In this document: one piece after another, positions 29,776 through 38,955 of the stretch
Layout of the letters: every line of letters begins with the position of its first letter
How positions within the stretch are numbered: position 1 is the stretch's first letter
Position numbers and translations under genes: made by a program
The notes under the pieces: model-generated
Told to the model about the DNA's origin: nothing
Databases searched by the model: none
What the model saw: only the letters and a program-made list of their open reading frames with translations
From: Variovorax soli NBRC 106424
GTDB taxonomy: Bacteria; Pseudomonadota; Gammaproteobacteria; Burkholderiales; Burkholderiaceae_C
Assembly (NCBI RefSeq): GCF_001591385.1
Contig: NZ_BCUU01000028.1
Span: 1 to 53,197, forward strand
Reading direction: 5' to 3'
DNA length: 53,197 nucleotides

Positions 29776-30066
29776 ATGCAAGAAATCATCGTCGCCCTTA
29801 TCGTCGCTTCTGCCGTGCTGTACCTGGCCTGGCGCTGGATGCCCGCATCCTGGCGCCGCGCCCTTGCCGCCAGGCTGGCGGCGGGCGGTCAGCGCGCCGG
29901 CCTGGTGAATGAAGAAGGCGCGCAGAAGCTGGCCAGCTCGCTGGCCAAGTCCTCAGGCTGCGGCGCCTGCGACAGCTGCTCGCCGGCCTGCGCGAGTGGC
30001 GGCGGCGACAAATCAAAAGCCCAGCAACAAGGGCCGACCGAGGTTCCCCTCACTCGCCTGCGCTGA
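29776..30066 (+). CDS. Small membrane protein with Cys cluster, DUF6587-like, FeoB-associated
   Basis: The 96-aa protein has one N-terminal membrane helix (MQEIIVALIVASAVLYLAWR) followed by a basic segment and a cysteine cluster SGCGACDSCSPAC (C62, C65, C68, C72). It starts 21 bp after feoB, so it belongs to the same operon. FeoB loci in many bacteria carry a third small Cys-rich protein (FeoC or FeoB-associated Cys-rich membrane proteins); this is probably the local counterpart, perhaps an iron or Fe-S sensor. Function is inferred. Confidence 0.83.
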   Translation: MQEIIVALIVASAVLYLAWRWMPASWRRALAARLAAGGQRAGLVNEEGAQKLASSLAKSSGCGACDSCSPACASGGGDKSKAQQQGPTEVPLTRLR

Positions 30067-30070
30067 GCCC

Positions 30071-31270
30071 ATGCCGGCGCGCATCCTCATTGCCGGCGGC
30101 GGCATTGGCGGCCTGGCGGCTGCCGTGGCGCTGGCGCGCGGCGGCCAGAGCGTCGAATTGCTGGAGCAGGCCGCCGCGTTCTCGGAAGTCGGCGCCGGCA
30201 TCCAGCTCGGCCCCAATGTCACCCGCCGCCTGAAGGCGCTGGGCGTGCTCGACGCGGCCCGCCAGCTGGCGGCACGCCCGGCCTCGGTGGCCGTGCGCGA
30301 CGCGCAGGACGGTGCCCTGCTGGCGCGCATGCCCCTGGGCGACAGCATCGAACGCAAGTACGGCGGTCCCTATCTGTGCATGCATCGCGCGGACCTGCAT
30401 GCGGTCCTGCTCCAGGCTGCACAGGCTCTGGGGCCGCGGATCGAGCTGAACACCGGTACGCCCATCACCCAGGTGGCGGCGCGCGGCGACACCGTCTGCC
30501 TGGGCAGCGGCAGCCATCACGCCTGGGAAGGCGACGGCCTGGTCGGGGCGGACGGACTGTGGAGCCTGGTGCGCTCGCGCGTGGTCGAAGAGGCGGCGCC
30601 GCCCCGGGCCACGGGCCACACCGCCTGGCGCGCGCTGGCGCGCATCGAGGCGCTGCCGTCGGTGCTGCGCAGCGCCGACGTGCAGGTCTGGCTGGGCGAG
30701 CGTCTGCATGCCGTGGCCTACCCGGTGCGCGGGGGTGGTTGGCTCAACCTGGTGATCCTGGCCGAAGTGCAGCCGGGAGGCGTCGGCGCGAAGAAGCAGG
30801 ACCCTGCCGACTGGGACCAGCAGGCGGACATGGCGGCGCTGCTGGCGGCCATCGGCAACCGCTGCGACGGCGTGTTCCCGTTGATCGAAGCCATGCCGCA
30901 ATGGCGCGCCTGGCAACTCAACGACCGGGCGCCGCTGGCCGGCCCGCAGGAGATGGTGCGCGGCCGCGTGGCGCTCCTGGGGGATGCGGCCCACCCCATG
31001 CTGCCGTACCTGGCGCAGGGTGCCGGCATGGCGATCGAGGATGCGGTGGCGCTGGCCGAGCGGGTGGGCAATTGCGACGCGGACAGCCTGCCCGCCGCCT
31101 TCGGCCGCTATGCCTCGGCGCGCTGGCAGCGCAACGCACGCGTGCAGGCCAGGGCGCGGCGCAACGGCGAGGTGTTTCATGCCAGCGGCGCCAAGCGGGT
31201 GGCACGCGATGCAGCGCTGCGCGTGCTCGGCGCGCACCTGCTGGACAACCCGTGGCTTTACGAAGGCTGA
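30071..31270 (+). CDS. FAD-dependent monooxygenase, salicylate-hydroxylase-like
   Basis: The 399-aa flavoprotein has the FAD loop AGGGIGGLAAAVALARGG near residues 8-25, HRADLHAVLLQAAQ (about 101-114) and GDAAHPMLPYLAQGAGMAIE (about 302-321), the pattern of class A aromatic hydroxylases. It is close to salicylate 1-hydroxylase and 3-hydroxybenzoate 6-hydroxylase, but substrate is unknown. It begins 4 bp after the DUF6587-like gene, yet its role is unlikely to be iron uptake. No aromatic pathway genes except the nearby kynurenine operon are visible. Confidence 0.88.
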   Translation: MPARILIAGGGIGGLAAAVALARGGQSVELLEQAAAFSEVGAGIQLGPNVTRRLKALGVLDAARQLAARPASVAVRDAQDGALLARMPLGDSIERKYGGPYLCMHRADLHAVLLQAAQALGPRIELNTGTPITQVAARGDTVCLGSGSHHAWEGDGLVGADGLWSLVRSRVVEEAAPPRATGHTAWRALARIEALPSVLRSADVQVWLGERLHAVAYPVRGGGWLNLVILAEVQPGGVGAKKQDPADWDQQADMAALLAAIGNRCDGVFPLIEAMPQWRAWQLNDRAPLAGPQEMVRGRVALLGDAAHPMLPYLAQGAGMAIEDAVALAERVGNCDADSLPAAFGRYASARWQRNARVQARARRNGEVFHASGAKRVARDAALRVLGAHLLDNPWLYEG

Positions 31271-31303
31271 GCCGAGGCCGGGCAGCCGCCGGCTTCCGCG
31301 GCC

Positions 31304-32551
31304 TCAGAGCCTGAAGCTCTGCAGGTGCTCGATGCGCTCGGCCAGCCCCTCGGCGCCGGCGTCTGCCCCGAGGCCGGCGCTGCTGGCTTCCGCCAGCGCT
31401 GCCTGCAATTGCTCCAGCAGCGCATTGCGTGCCGCGTCGAAAGCTTGCGGCAGATCGCCATGGGCCTTCTGGTACGCCTGGGCGATGACACGGGCCGCGG
31501 CAGGCGCACCTGCCGCAACGCACTGCGCAATGGCCCGGGCGGTCGGCGCCGCACCCCGGGTGAGCAGTTCCTGGGCAAGTTCCGGCGAGATGGGGCCTTC
31601 GACGCTGTCCAGGGCATTTGTCGAAAGCGGCGCGTCGCCTTCCACCAGCGCTGCCGCCGCCTCGAAGGCGCCGTGCGCGAGCGCCAGGTCGGTGGGCAGG
31701 GCGGTGCCCAGCAGCGGGGTGTCGAAGCGCTGGCCGGCCGCCGCCAGTTCGTTGATGAGCGCTGCGTCGTCGGTGGCGATGGCGTGGCGCTGCGCGATCT
31801 GCGCAGCCAGCGGCGGGGCTTCGGCCAGGCGCCCTTCGCGCAGCGGCTGGCGCCAGTCGACCAGGGCGCGGCGGTAGTAGGCCACCACCTTGTCGGCCAG
31901 GTCGAGGTCGAGCCCATGGTCGCCGTGGCGCTCATCCAGGTAGTCGAGCAGCGCCTGGCCGGTGAAATAGTCGCCCGTGGGCTCCAGCGGATCCTCGGCA
32001 AGGTGGAGGGCGGCAAACGCGCCCTCGAGGTCAGTGGCCACGGTGGCCAGGCCGTCCTCGCGCAGGGCATGCGGCCAGGCGTCGGGCAGGGCGCGCTTCC
32101 ACGCCAGCACATGGCCGAACTGGGCGCCCGGCTCGGTTACCACATGCAGGCGGTCGGTGTCTTCAAAGCCGCCGAAGGGCAGGGCCGCGAGCTTGGGCGA
32201 CCACGCCTTGCCTTCCGAGTCGACACTGGCACCGGCCGTTCGCTCGTGCGCGATCCAGCCGGGCAGGTCGCGAAAGCCCTCGGGGCCATGGCCGAACAGC
32301 TCGGCCCAGAGGACGGGCTCTTCGCCGCCGCCCATGCGCACCGACAGGTCGTAGTCGAGCGCGCCGCCACAGGTCTGGCTCCACAGTGCCAGCAGGCCGG
32401 GCGGCACCGGCCCGATGCAGGCGGCCTCGACGGCTGCCAGTTGCTGGGCGCTGATGGGCGGCTGCGCGTCGAAGATCACGCGCCCCGCAAACAGCACGAT
32501 GCCGTGCGCACGCAGCTGGGCCAGTTCGTCGTCGGTGAAGAAATCGTCCAT
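31304..32551 (-). CDS. SMI1/KNR4 family protein with ankyrin-like C-terminal repeats
   Basis: The 415-aa product begins MDDFFTDDELAQLRAHGIVL, followed by an SMI1/KNR4-type domain (about 30-175: ISAQQLAAVEAACIGPVPPG, LLALWSQTCGGALDYDL). The C-terminal part has alpha-helical repeats (DDAALINELAAAGQRFDTPL, LPTDLALAHGAFEAAAALVE) that resemble ankyrin repeats. SMI1/KNR4 proteins are often immunity or regulatory proteins, but no toxin gene is adjacent. The ATG at 32551 has AGGGAGG in front; the 16-residue upstream extension is rejected. It follows kynA in the same direction after 53 bp. Confidence 0.82.
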   Translation of the reverse strand: MDDFFTDDELAQLRAHGIVLFAGRVIFDAQPPISAQQLAAVEAACIGPVPPGLLALWSQTCGGALDYDLSVRMGGGEEPVLWAELFGHGPEGFRDLPGWIAHERTAGASVDSEGKAWSPKLAALPFGGFEDTDRLHVVTEPGAQFGHVLAWKRALPDAWPHALREDGLATVATDLEGAFAALHLAEDPLEPTGDYFTGQALLDYLDERHGDHGLDLDLADKVVAYYRRALVDWRQPLREGRLAEAPPLAAQIAQRHAIATDDAALINELAAAGQRFDTPLLGTALPTDLALAHGAFEAAAALVEGDAPLSTNALDSVEGPISPELAQELLTRGAAPTARAIAQCVAAGAPAAARVIAQAYQKAHGDLPQAFDAARNALLEQLQAALAEASSAGLGADAGAEGLAERIEHLQSFRL

Positions 32552-32604
32552 CCAGGCCTCCCTTGGTTCTGGGGTTCGCTCACTCTGGCTTGCAAGCAAG
32601 CAGG

Positions 32605-33456
32605 CTACAGGTCGGTGCGCAGCTTCCAGATCTCCGGAAAAAGCACCACGTCCAGCATCTTGCGCAGATAGCTTACGCCGCCTGTGCCGCCAGTGCCACG
32701 CTTGAAGCCGATGACGCGCTCCACGCTGGTCACGTGGCGAAAGCGCCAGAGGCGAAATGCGTCCTCGATGTCGGTGAGCTTCTCTCCCAGCTGGTAGAGG
32801 TCCCAGTGCGCATGCGGGTCGCGGTAGACGGTGAGCCAGGCGGCCTCCACGCCGTCGCTGGCCTCGTAGGGCTGGGTCCAGTCCCGCTCCAGCCGGTCGG
32901 CAGGCACCGGCAACCCGTGGCGCGCCAGCAGGCGCAGCGCCTCGTCATAGAGCGATGGCGCGCGATACGTCGCGTCCACCTGCGCCAGCAGATCGGCCCG
33001 GTGCGCATGCGGTTTGAGCATGGCCGCGTTCTTGTTGCCCAGCGCAAACTCGATGCAGCGGTACTGCGCGCTCTGGAAGCCGCTGGAGCTGGCCAGGTAG
33101 GGCCGCATGGCGGTGTACTCGGGCGGCGTCATGGTCGAGAGCACGGTCCATGCGCTGACCAGCTGCTCCATGATGCGGCTCACCCGCGCCAGCATCTTGA
33201 AGGCATCGGGCAACTGGTCGGCCGCGATGCAGCGCGTGGCGCCATGCAGCTCGTGCAGCATCAGCTTCATCCACAGCTCGCTGGTCTGGTGCTGGATGAT
33301 GAAAAGCATCTCGTCATGCGCCGGCGAGAGCGGATGCTGCGCGCCCAGCACTTCGTCCAGGTGCAGGTAGTCGCCGTAGCTCATGGACTGGCTGAAGTCC
33401 AGCTGGGCTTTTTCGTCCTGGACGATCTTTTCGGTGTGGCTCATGGGACAGCTCAT
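32605..33456 (-). CDS. kynA: Tryptophan 2,3-dioxygenase
   Basis: The 283-aa haem enzyme opens the indole ring of L-tryptophan to N-formylkynurenine. Family motifs are [36 protein letters not shown] and the C-terminal [20 protein letters not shown], which includes the haem-ligand histidine and substrate loop. Length is standard. It starts 1 bp after the kynU stop on the leftward strand, so it is the third gene of kynB-kynU-kynA. Confidence 0.97.
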   Translation of the reverse strand: MSCPMSHTEKIVQDEKAQLDFSQSMSYGDYLHLDEVLGAQHPLSPAHDEMLFIIQHQTSELWMKLMLHELHGATRCIAADQLPDAFKMLARVSRIMEQLVSAWTVLSTMTPPEYTAMRPYLASSSGFQSAQYRCIEFALGNKNAAMLKPHAHRADLLAQVDATYRAPSLYDEALRLLARHGLPVPADRLERDWTQPYEASDGVEAAWLTVYRDPHAHWDLYQLGEKLTDIEDAFRLWRFRHVTSVERVIGFKRGTGGTGGVSYLRKMLDVVLFPEIWKLRTDL

Positions 33457-33457
33457 G

Positions 33458-34741
33458 TCAGGTCACTGCATTCTTGGCGTTGAACTCGGGCTGTGTCCAT
33501 TCCTTGCGCTCCATCACCTGGACCAGGTGCTCCACCGAGTGCCAGACGTCGGCCAGGCCCAGGTACAGCGGCGTGAAGCCGAAGCGCAGGATGTCGGGCA
33601 TCTGCGAATCGCCGGCGCGGTAGTCGCCGATGACGCCGCGCGCGATCAGCGCCTGCACGATGGCGTAGGCCTGCGTGGGCGTCTGCTGTTGCTGCAGCGC
33701 AAGGCACACCTGCGAGCCGCGCCGCGCATGGTCGCGCGGCGTGATGAGCTGGAACTGGCCGGGCAGGCGCTCTTCCACCAGCGAGATGAACGCATCCGTC
33801 AGGGCCAGCGACTTGGCGCGCAGCGCCGCCATGCCGCCGTGCGCTTCGGCTGCCAGCACCGTGTCGAGGCCGCATTCCAGCGCCGCCAGGCTGACGATGG
33901 GCTGGGTGCCGCACAGGTAGCGGCCCACCCCGGGGGCGGGCCGGTAGTGCGGGCTGAACTCGAAGGGCGCGGCATGGCCCCACCATCCGGACAAGGGCTG
34001 CATGAACTGGCCCGCGTGGCGCGTGTGCACCCACGCAAAGGCCGGTGCGCCCGGGCCGCCGTTCAGGTACTTGTAGCCGCAGCCGATGGCGAAGTCGGCG
34101 TTGCTGTCGTTGAGCGCCACGGGCACCGCGCCGGCACTGTGCGCCAGGTCCCACACGGTGAGCGCGCCTGCCGCATGCGCCGCAGCGGTGACGGCCTTCA
34201 TGTCGTGCATGGCGCCGGTGCGGTAGTTCACGTGCGTGAGCATCAGCACCGCCACGTCCTGCGTGAGCGCGGCGGGCAGCTCGGCCTCGCTGTCGATGAG
34301 CTGGAGCGTGAGGCCATGCTCGCGGCACAGCGATTCGGCAATGTAGAGGTCGGTCGGGAAGTTGCTGCGCTCGCTCAGCACCACGCGGCGCTTGGCGTCG
34401 GCCGCCTTGGCTTGCGCGATGGCGGCGAACAGCACCTTGTACAGGTTGATGGAGGTGCTGTCGGTGCACACCACTTCGCCCGGCGCCGCGCCGATGAGGC
34501 GCGCCACCTTGTCGCCCAGGCGCTGCGGCAGGTCGAACCAGCCGGCGGTGTTCCAGGAGCGGATGAGGCCTTCGCCCCATTCCCTGGCCACCACTTCGGC
34601 CACGCGCGCGGGCGCCGCTTTGGGCAGCACGCCCAGGGAGTTGCCGTCGAGGTAGATCACGCCTTCGGGCAGCAGGAATTGATCGCGCAAGGTGCGCAAA
34701 GGGTCTTGCGCATCGAGGCGCAGGCAGTCGTCCAGGGTCAT
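33458..34741 (-). CDS. kynU: Kynureninase
   Basis: The 427-aa PLP enzyme cleaves kynurenine to anthranilate and alanine. The PLP lysine is K224 in [16 protein letters not shown], preceded by the PLP-binding aspartate motif [22 protein letters not shown] is another family motif. It is second in kynB-kynU-kynA, with a 12-bp gap to kynB and 1 bp to kynA. Anthranilate would be the pathway product; no anthranilate-using genes are present here. Confidence 0.97.
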   Translation of the reverse strand: MTLDDCLRLDAQDPLRTLRDQFLLPEGVIYLDGNSLGVLPKAAPARVAEVVAREWGEGLIRSWNTAGWFDLPQRLGDKVARLIGAAPGEVVCTDSTSINLYKVLFAAIAQAKAADAKRRVVLSERSNFPTDLYIAESLCREHGLTLQLIDSEAELPAALTQDVAVLMLTHVNYRTGAMHDMKAVTAAAHAAGALTVWDLAHSAGAVPVALNDSNADFAIGCGYKYLNGGPGAPAFAWVHTRHAGQFMQPLSGWWGHAAPFEFSPHYRPAPGVGRYLCGTQPIVSLAALECGLDTVLAAEAHGGMAALRAKSLALTDAFISLVEERLPGQFQLITPRDHARRGSQVCLALQQQQTPTQAYAIVQALIARGVIGDYRAGDSQMPDILRFGFTPLYLGLADVWHSVEHLVQVMERKEWTQPEFNAKNAVT

Positions 34742-34753
34742 GGGAAGGTCTTT

Positions 34754-35401
34754 TCAGGAAATGAGTTCGCGCAGCACGGCGCGAACGGGAGATGCGTCGG
34801 CGCTGGTCAGCTTGAGCGGCAGCGCGATGAGTTCGTAGTCGCCTTCGGGCACGTCGTCGAGCACCAGGTTTTCCAGCACGCGCAGGCCCCGGCGGCGGAT
34901 CACCTGGTGGCTGTCGAGCGTCTTGCTGTCGGCCGGGTCGATGCTGGCGGTGTCGATGCCCACCAGCTGCACGCCCAGGTCCGCCAGGCGCTCGATGGTG
35001 CCGGGCGCATAGGCGGACAGCTGCGGATCCCACCGATCGACCGGCATGTGCCGATAGGTGCGCAGCAGCACGCGCGGCGGCAGGTCTTGCAGGGCGTGCT
35101 CCACATGGCGCCACTCGACCAGCGGCCCGCAGTCGATCGCGTGAATGACGCGGCAGCGGCCGAGAAAGGGCGCCAGGCTGACGGCGCCGATGCTGGCGCC
35201 TTGCGCGTCGTAGTGCAGGGGCGCATCGGCATGCGAGCCGACGTGGGGCGACAAGGTGATTTCGCTGACGTTGACCGGGCAGCCGGGCGCGATGGTTGCG
35301 GCCCAGCGCTGGCGATACGGGGTGTCGCCAGGAAACACCGGCGCGCCTTCATGCACGGGCGGGGAAATGTCCCACAGGCGAGGTGTTTTCTTCGATTCCA
35401 T
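34754..35401 (-). CDS. kynB: Kynurenine formamidase
   Basis: The 215-aa cyclase-like hydrolase converts N-formylkynurenine to kynurenine. The zinc motif HVGSHADAPLHY gives ligands H53, H57, D59 and H63, with DISPPVHEGAPVFPGDTP before it. It is first in the operon. The usual divergent kynR (Lrp-type) regulator is absent; the upstream neighbour is a YkgJ-like gene in the same direction. Confidence 0.96.
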   Translation of the reverse strand: MESKKTPRLWDISPPVHEGAPVFPGDTPYRQRWAATIAPGCPVNVSEITLSPHVGSHADAPLHYDAQGASIGAVSLAPFLGRCRVIHAIDCGPLVEWRHVEHALQDLPPRVLLRTYRHMPVDRWDPQLSAYAPGTIERLADLGVQLVGIDTASIDPADSKTLDSHQVIRRRGLRVLENLVLDDVPEGDYELIALPLKLTSADASPVRAVLRELIS

Positions 35402-35491
35402 GGCGCAGAAGTTAGCGCCGCGCGAATACCCGTGGTGTCGGTTATTTCCAACGAAGGCGAATCAAAAGATGTCCGGCCCCGGTTTGCTCAT

Positions 35492-35848
35492 TCAGTGCGG
35501 CAGCGGGGGCAGGCCATGGCGGGCCCGCGCACGTTCGCAGGCGTCGCTGCCGGCTTCGAGTTCATGGCAGGGGTTGGGCCGCCATTCGTAGATGCCGCAG
35601 GAAACCTGCTGGCCGATGGTGCCCACCAATGCCGCGCAACGCGGTCGGGCATGGTCGGTGCCGCGCATGCGGCAGATGGCGTCGTTGACGTCGACCGCCA
35701 GGCCCGAAGGAACGCGGCCGCCGTGCTCGTCCAGCTCGTGGATGCTGAAGTCGACGCGGTAGCTGGCGCAGCAGGCGCCGCATTGCTGGCAGGGGGACAC
35801 AGGAAGCTCATCGAAAGAATGGAAGGCAGATGCTACCGCTGGCGGCAT
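35492..35848 (-). CDS. YkgJ family cysteine-cluster protein
   Basis: The 118-aa protein has an N-terminal cluster SPCQQCGACCASY (C20, C23, C26, C27) and later cysteines in ICRM, PRCAAL, SCGIY and NPCHEL. This is the YkgJ/UPF0153-type putative zinc- or iron-chelating domain, function unknown. I chose ATG at 35848 because the longer upstream frame is Arg-rich noise without family similarity. It lies 90 bp upstream of kynB and is divergent from the ABC operon. The 289-bp gap 35849-36137 contains the palindrome noted below and a spaced 9-bp repeat CACACCCGG/CCGGGTGTG (35864, 35929). Confidence 0.85.
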   Translation of the reverse strand: MPPAVASAFHSFDELPVSPCQQCGACCASYRVDFSIHELDEHGGRVPSGLAVDVNDAICRMRGTDHARPRCAALVGTIGQQVSCGIYEWRPNPCHELEAGSDACERARARHGLPPLPH

Positions 35849-36016
35849 TCGCCGGGCGATGCACACACCCGGTGCGGCGTTCTTGTCGCGCCGGCTTGGA
35901 TGGCACCACGAATGTGCAGGCGCCGTGCCCGGGTGTGGCACACGGGGCCGCGCCGGGCAGGCACGCAACCTGCATTGCACCCGGCAGCGCAGGCGTTGAG
36001 CTTTTACGGTTGGCGT

Positions 36017-36048
36017 GCCGAATTCTGGGCCTGATCCGGAAATTCGGC
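36017..36048. promoter_or_regulatory. GCCGAATT-N16-AATTCGGC inverted repeat upstream of the ABC operon
   Basis: Perfect 8-bp arms at 36017-36024 and 36041-36048, 90 bp before the substrate-binding protein gene. Arm size and spacing could serve a dimeric regulator such as a LysR or GntR protein, or form an RNA hairpin. No regulator gene is adjacent. Confidence 0.4.
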
Positions 36049-36137
36049 CCCCGTGAGCCAGCGTCCGCGCAGGCACACAGCGCCGAGTTTCCGAGCCGGG
36101 TGATCTTGAATCTCTCAATTTGGAACGAGGTACTGGT

Positions 36138-37223
36138 ATGTGCGAACGTCATGGCGGGGCTTTTGCTGCTCTGCAATCCGCTTCTTCTTCGATCACGGGC
36201 CGCCGAGACTTCCTGAAGTCGCTGGGCGGTGCGGGCGCAGCCGTGGTGGTGCTGCCCACCGCGCTGGCCGCGGCCATGGGCGCCACGGGAGCCCATGCGG
36301 CCGGCAGCACCAGGATCAAGGCCACGCATGGGGCGGGCCTGTGCAACCTGGGGATCTTCATCGCCAAGGAGCGGCAACTGGCGCAGGGCGACGGCGTGGA
36401 GCTGGAGTTCGTCGTCACGCCGACCAACACCGACATCGTCACGCTCTTCGGCGTCGGGGCGGTGGACATCTCGATGATCCCGTATTCCAACTTCCTCTCG
36501 CTGTACGACGCGGGCGCCCCGGTGAAAGTGGTGGCTGGCGGCGGCGTGAACGGCTGCCTGGTGGTGGCGAAGGAAGGCATCAGGAGCGCGGCCGACATGC
36601 GCGGCAAGACACTGGGCACCTTCCAGGCCGACACGCTGGAAGTGCTGCCGTACGACTGGCTCAAGAAGGCCGGTCTCAGCTTCAAGGACGTGCAGGTGCG
36701 CTACTTCAACACCTCGCCCGAAATGGCTCAGGCCTTCATCGGCGGCGCGGTGGATGCCATTTGCGCAGTGGAGCCCTATGCGAGCCAGTCGGCCGCGGCG
36801 CGCAAGGGCGCTACGGTGCTCAGCGATGGCACGGACGTGTATGGCGCCCAGTATGCCGACTGCGTGCTGTCGGTCAGAACGCCGCTGTTGCAGAAGCAGC
36901 CCGAGGTGGTGCGTGCCGTCATCAAGGCGCTGCTCACGGCCCAGAGCCAGATCGAAGCTGACCAGGCCGGGGCGCTGAAGCAGACCGTGGGCAAGTACTA
37001 CAAGACCACCATGGAAGCAGCCGCTGGGGCCGCCAAGCGCCAGCCCGTGATGGTCGACCAGCGCAACCAGACCCAGTTCATCATGGCGCGTGCCCAGTCG
37101 ATGAGGGAGATGGGTTACATCAAGAAGCTGCCGGGCAACGACGTGTTCGACTGGAAGCCGCTGGAGGCGGTCATCGCGTCGAACCAGGCCATGTTCAGCG
37201 CGCTGAAGCTCAAGTCGGCTTGA
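36138..37223 (+). CDS. ABC transporter substrate-binding protein (NMT1/SsuA-like, Tat-exported)
   Basis: The 361-aa product has a twin-arginine signal, GRRDFLKSLGGAGAA (RR at 22-23) followed by a hydrophobic core, with cleavage near AHA-54. The mature part is of the nitrate/sulfonate/taurine/thiamine-precursor (NMT1/THI5-like) type: LGIFIAKERQLAQGDGVELE, DISMIPYSNFLSLYDAG, LGTFQADTLEVLPYDWLKKA. Tat export suggests folding or cofactor loading in the cytoplasm. It opens an operon with permease, ATPase and an amidohydrolase. ATG at 36138 follows a GAGGTACTGGT ribosome site. Confidence 0.9.
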   Translation: MCERHGGAFAALQSASSSITGRRDFLKSLGGAGAAVVVLPTALAAAMGATGAHAAGSTRIKATHGAGLCNLGIFIAKERQLAQGDGVELEFVVTPTNTDIVTLFGVGAVDISMIPYSNFLSLYDAGAPVKVVAGGGVNGCLVVAKEGIRSAADMRGKTLGTFQADTLEVLPYDWLKKAGLSFKDVQVRYFNTSPEMAQAFIGGAVDAICAVEPYASQSAAARKGATVLSDGTDVYGAQYADCVLSVRTPLLQKQPEVVRAVIKALLTAQSQIEADQAGALKQTVGKYYKTTMEAAAGAAKRQPVMVDQRNQTQFIMARAQSMREMGYIKKLPGNDVFDWKPLEAVIASNQAMFSALKLKSA

Positions 37224-37234
37224 AGGACTTCCGC

Positions 37235-38155
37235 ATGAACGCCCGCGTTTGGAACGCCGCGCCGTTGCCCGCCGCCGGCGAAGAGCAGCGCAAGCCGCTT
37301 GTGGTGCCTGCGCTGCGGCGCAGGCTGGTGCGCCAGGCCTCATCGATGGCCTGGGCGCTGACCTCCATCGGCATCATCATCGGCCTGTGGGAATGGGCCG
37401 CATGGATGGGCTGGGCCGATCCGCTGCTCATGCCTGCTCCCCATGTCTTCCTGGGCAACTGGAGCGAGCAGCTCCACTTCTTCGACACGGCCAACACGAT
37501 CGGCTCCAGCGGCGCCGGCGGCAGCTGGCTCGGCGTGGTCACGGTCGTGCTGTGGACCTCGATGCGGGTTCTGCTGGGACTGCTGCTGGGATTCGTGCTG
37601 AGCCTTGCGGTGGGCATCGGCATCCGGTACTGGTCCATGTTCGGCAAGCTCACGCTGCCGGCGGTGACCATGTTCGCGCCCATCTCGCCGGTGGCATGGT
37701 TGCCGGTGGCGGTGTTTCTCTTCGGTATTGGCGACAAGCCGGCCGTATTCATGGTGTTCGTCGCAATCTTCTTCGTGATGGTCATCGCCACGCTCGCGCA
37801 GATCGACGAAGTGCCCAAGGCTTACGTCCACGTCGCGCGAATCATGGGGGCCACGAAGCGGCAGATCTACACCAGCGTGATCCTGCCGGCGATCTTGCCG
37901 GGCCTGTTCGTCACGCTGCGCATCAATCTCTTCGCGGCGTGGATGGTGGTGCTCATCGCCGAAGCGGCGGGCGTGGGCAGTGGCCTGGGGCAGATCGTGA
38001 TGATGGCCCGCAACACCTTCAACGCGAGCCTGGTGTTCTTCACCATGACGCTCATCGGCCTGTCCGGCTTCCTGTTCGACCAGGCACTGGGCTGGATCCA
38101 GCGCCGCATGCTCTGGTGGCTGGACGGTCAGAAGATCGGCGGGAGAAGCGCATGA
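37235..38155 (+). CDS. ABC transporter permease (SsuC/TauC/NrtB type)
   Basis: The 306-aa protein has a cytoplasmic N-tail, about six membrane helices and the permease loop YVHVARIMGATKRQIYTSVI (EAA-type, A...G) near residues 200-220. It forms the membrane channel for the preceding binding protein. The start is ATG at 37235 with GAAGGA before it; a TTG at 37220 is an alternative. Its stop overlaps the ATPase start by four bases. Confidence 0.92.
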   Translation: MNARVWNAAPLPAAGEEQRKPLVVPALRRRLVRQASSMAWALTSIGIIIGLWEWAAWMGWADPLLMPAPHVFLGNWSEQLHFFDTANTIGSSGAGGSWLGVVTVVLWTSMRVLLGLLLGFVLSLAVGIGIRYWSMFGKLTLPAVTMFAPISPVAWLPVAVFLFGIGDKPAVFMVFVAIFFVMVIATLAQIDEVPKAYVHVARIMGATKRQIYTSVILPAILPGLFVTLRINLFAAWMVVLIAEAAGVGSGLGQIVMMARNTFNASLVFFTMTLIGLSGFLFDQALGWIQRRMLWWLDGQKIGGRSA

Positions 38156-38955
38156 GCACATCGAACACACCGGCCATTGAATGCCGTGGCGTCGGCAAGA
38201 CCTGGAACGCGGAAAGCGAGAAGCCTTTTGCCGCGCTGCAGGACATCAGCTTCGCGGTGAAGCCGGGCGAGTTCGTGGTCTTGCTCGGCCCGTCAGGCTG
38301 CGGCAAGAGCACGTTGCTGTATCTGCTGGCGGGGCTCGAGCAGGCCACGCGCGGCGAGCTTTTGAGCGAGGGCCGAAGTATCGAGGGCACCAGCCCCGAG
38401 CGAGGAATGATCTTCCAGGAAGCGGCGCTGTTTCCCTGGCTCAACATCCGCGACAACGTGGCCTATGGGCTGGCGCTGCGGGGCATGCCAAAGCCGCAGC
38501 GGGAAGTGCGTGCCATGGAATTGCTCGCGCGCGTGGGCCTGAACGGCTTCGAACTGAAGCGGCCGGCCGAGCTCTCGGGTGGCATGCGCCAGCGCGCAGC
38601 GATGGCGAGGGCGCTCGCACTCAAGCCCAAGGTACTGATGATGGACGAGCCCTTCGCGGCGCTGGACATCCAGACACGCGCCAAGATGCAGGCCTACCTG
38701 CTCCAGCTCTGGCGGGAGAGCGGCGCATCGATGCTGCTGGTGACGCACTCCATCGAAGAGGCCATCGGCCTGGCCGACCGGATCGTGGTGTTCACCGCCC
38801 GCCCCGGGCGCATCAAGGAGATCGTGCCGGTGGATCTGCCGCGCCCGCGCAACCCGCGAGACGCGGCCTTCCATGCGCTGCATGACCGACTTGCGGAACT
38901 GCTGGCCGACGAAGTCGACCGCGCCTTTGCCGAGCAGGAGGCATTGGCACGATGA
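38152..38955 (+). CDS. ABC transporter ATP-binding protein (SsuB/TauB type)
   Basis: The 267-aa ATPase has Walker A GPSGCGKST (residues 46-54), Q-loop FQEAALFPW, signature LSGGMRQRAAMARAL and Walker B VLMMDEPFAALD, then the switch histidine in THSIEEAI. It powers the uptake system of the two genes before it. The start and end both overlap neighbours by four bases (ATGA), showing tight translational coupling with permease and amidohydrolase. Confidence 0.95.
   Translation: MSTSNTPAIECRGVGKTWNAESEKPFAALQDISFAVKPGEFVVLLGPSGCGKSTLLYLLAGLEQATRGELLSEGRSIEGTSPERGMIFQEAALFPWLNIRDNVAYGLALRGMPKPQREVRAMELLARVGLNGFELKRPAELSGGMRQRAAMARALALKPKVLMMDEPFAALDIQTRAKMQAYLLQLWRESGASMLLVTHSIEEAIGLADRIVVFTARPGRIKEIVPVDLPRPRNPRDAAFHALHDRLAELLADEVDRAFAEQEALAR

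Noticed and set aside
35849..36118. N-terminal extension of the YkgJ-type protein to 36118
   Set aside because: The extra 90 residues are Arg/Pro-rich with no similarity to the family and overlap the promoter region of the divergent ABC operon.
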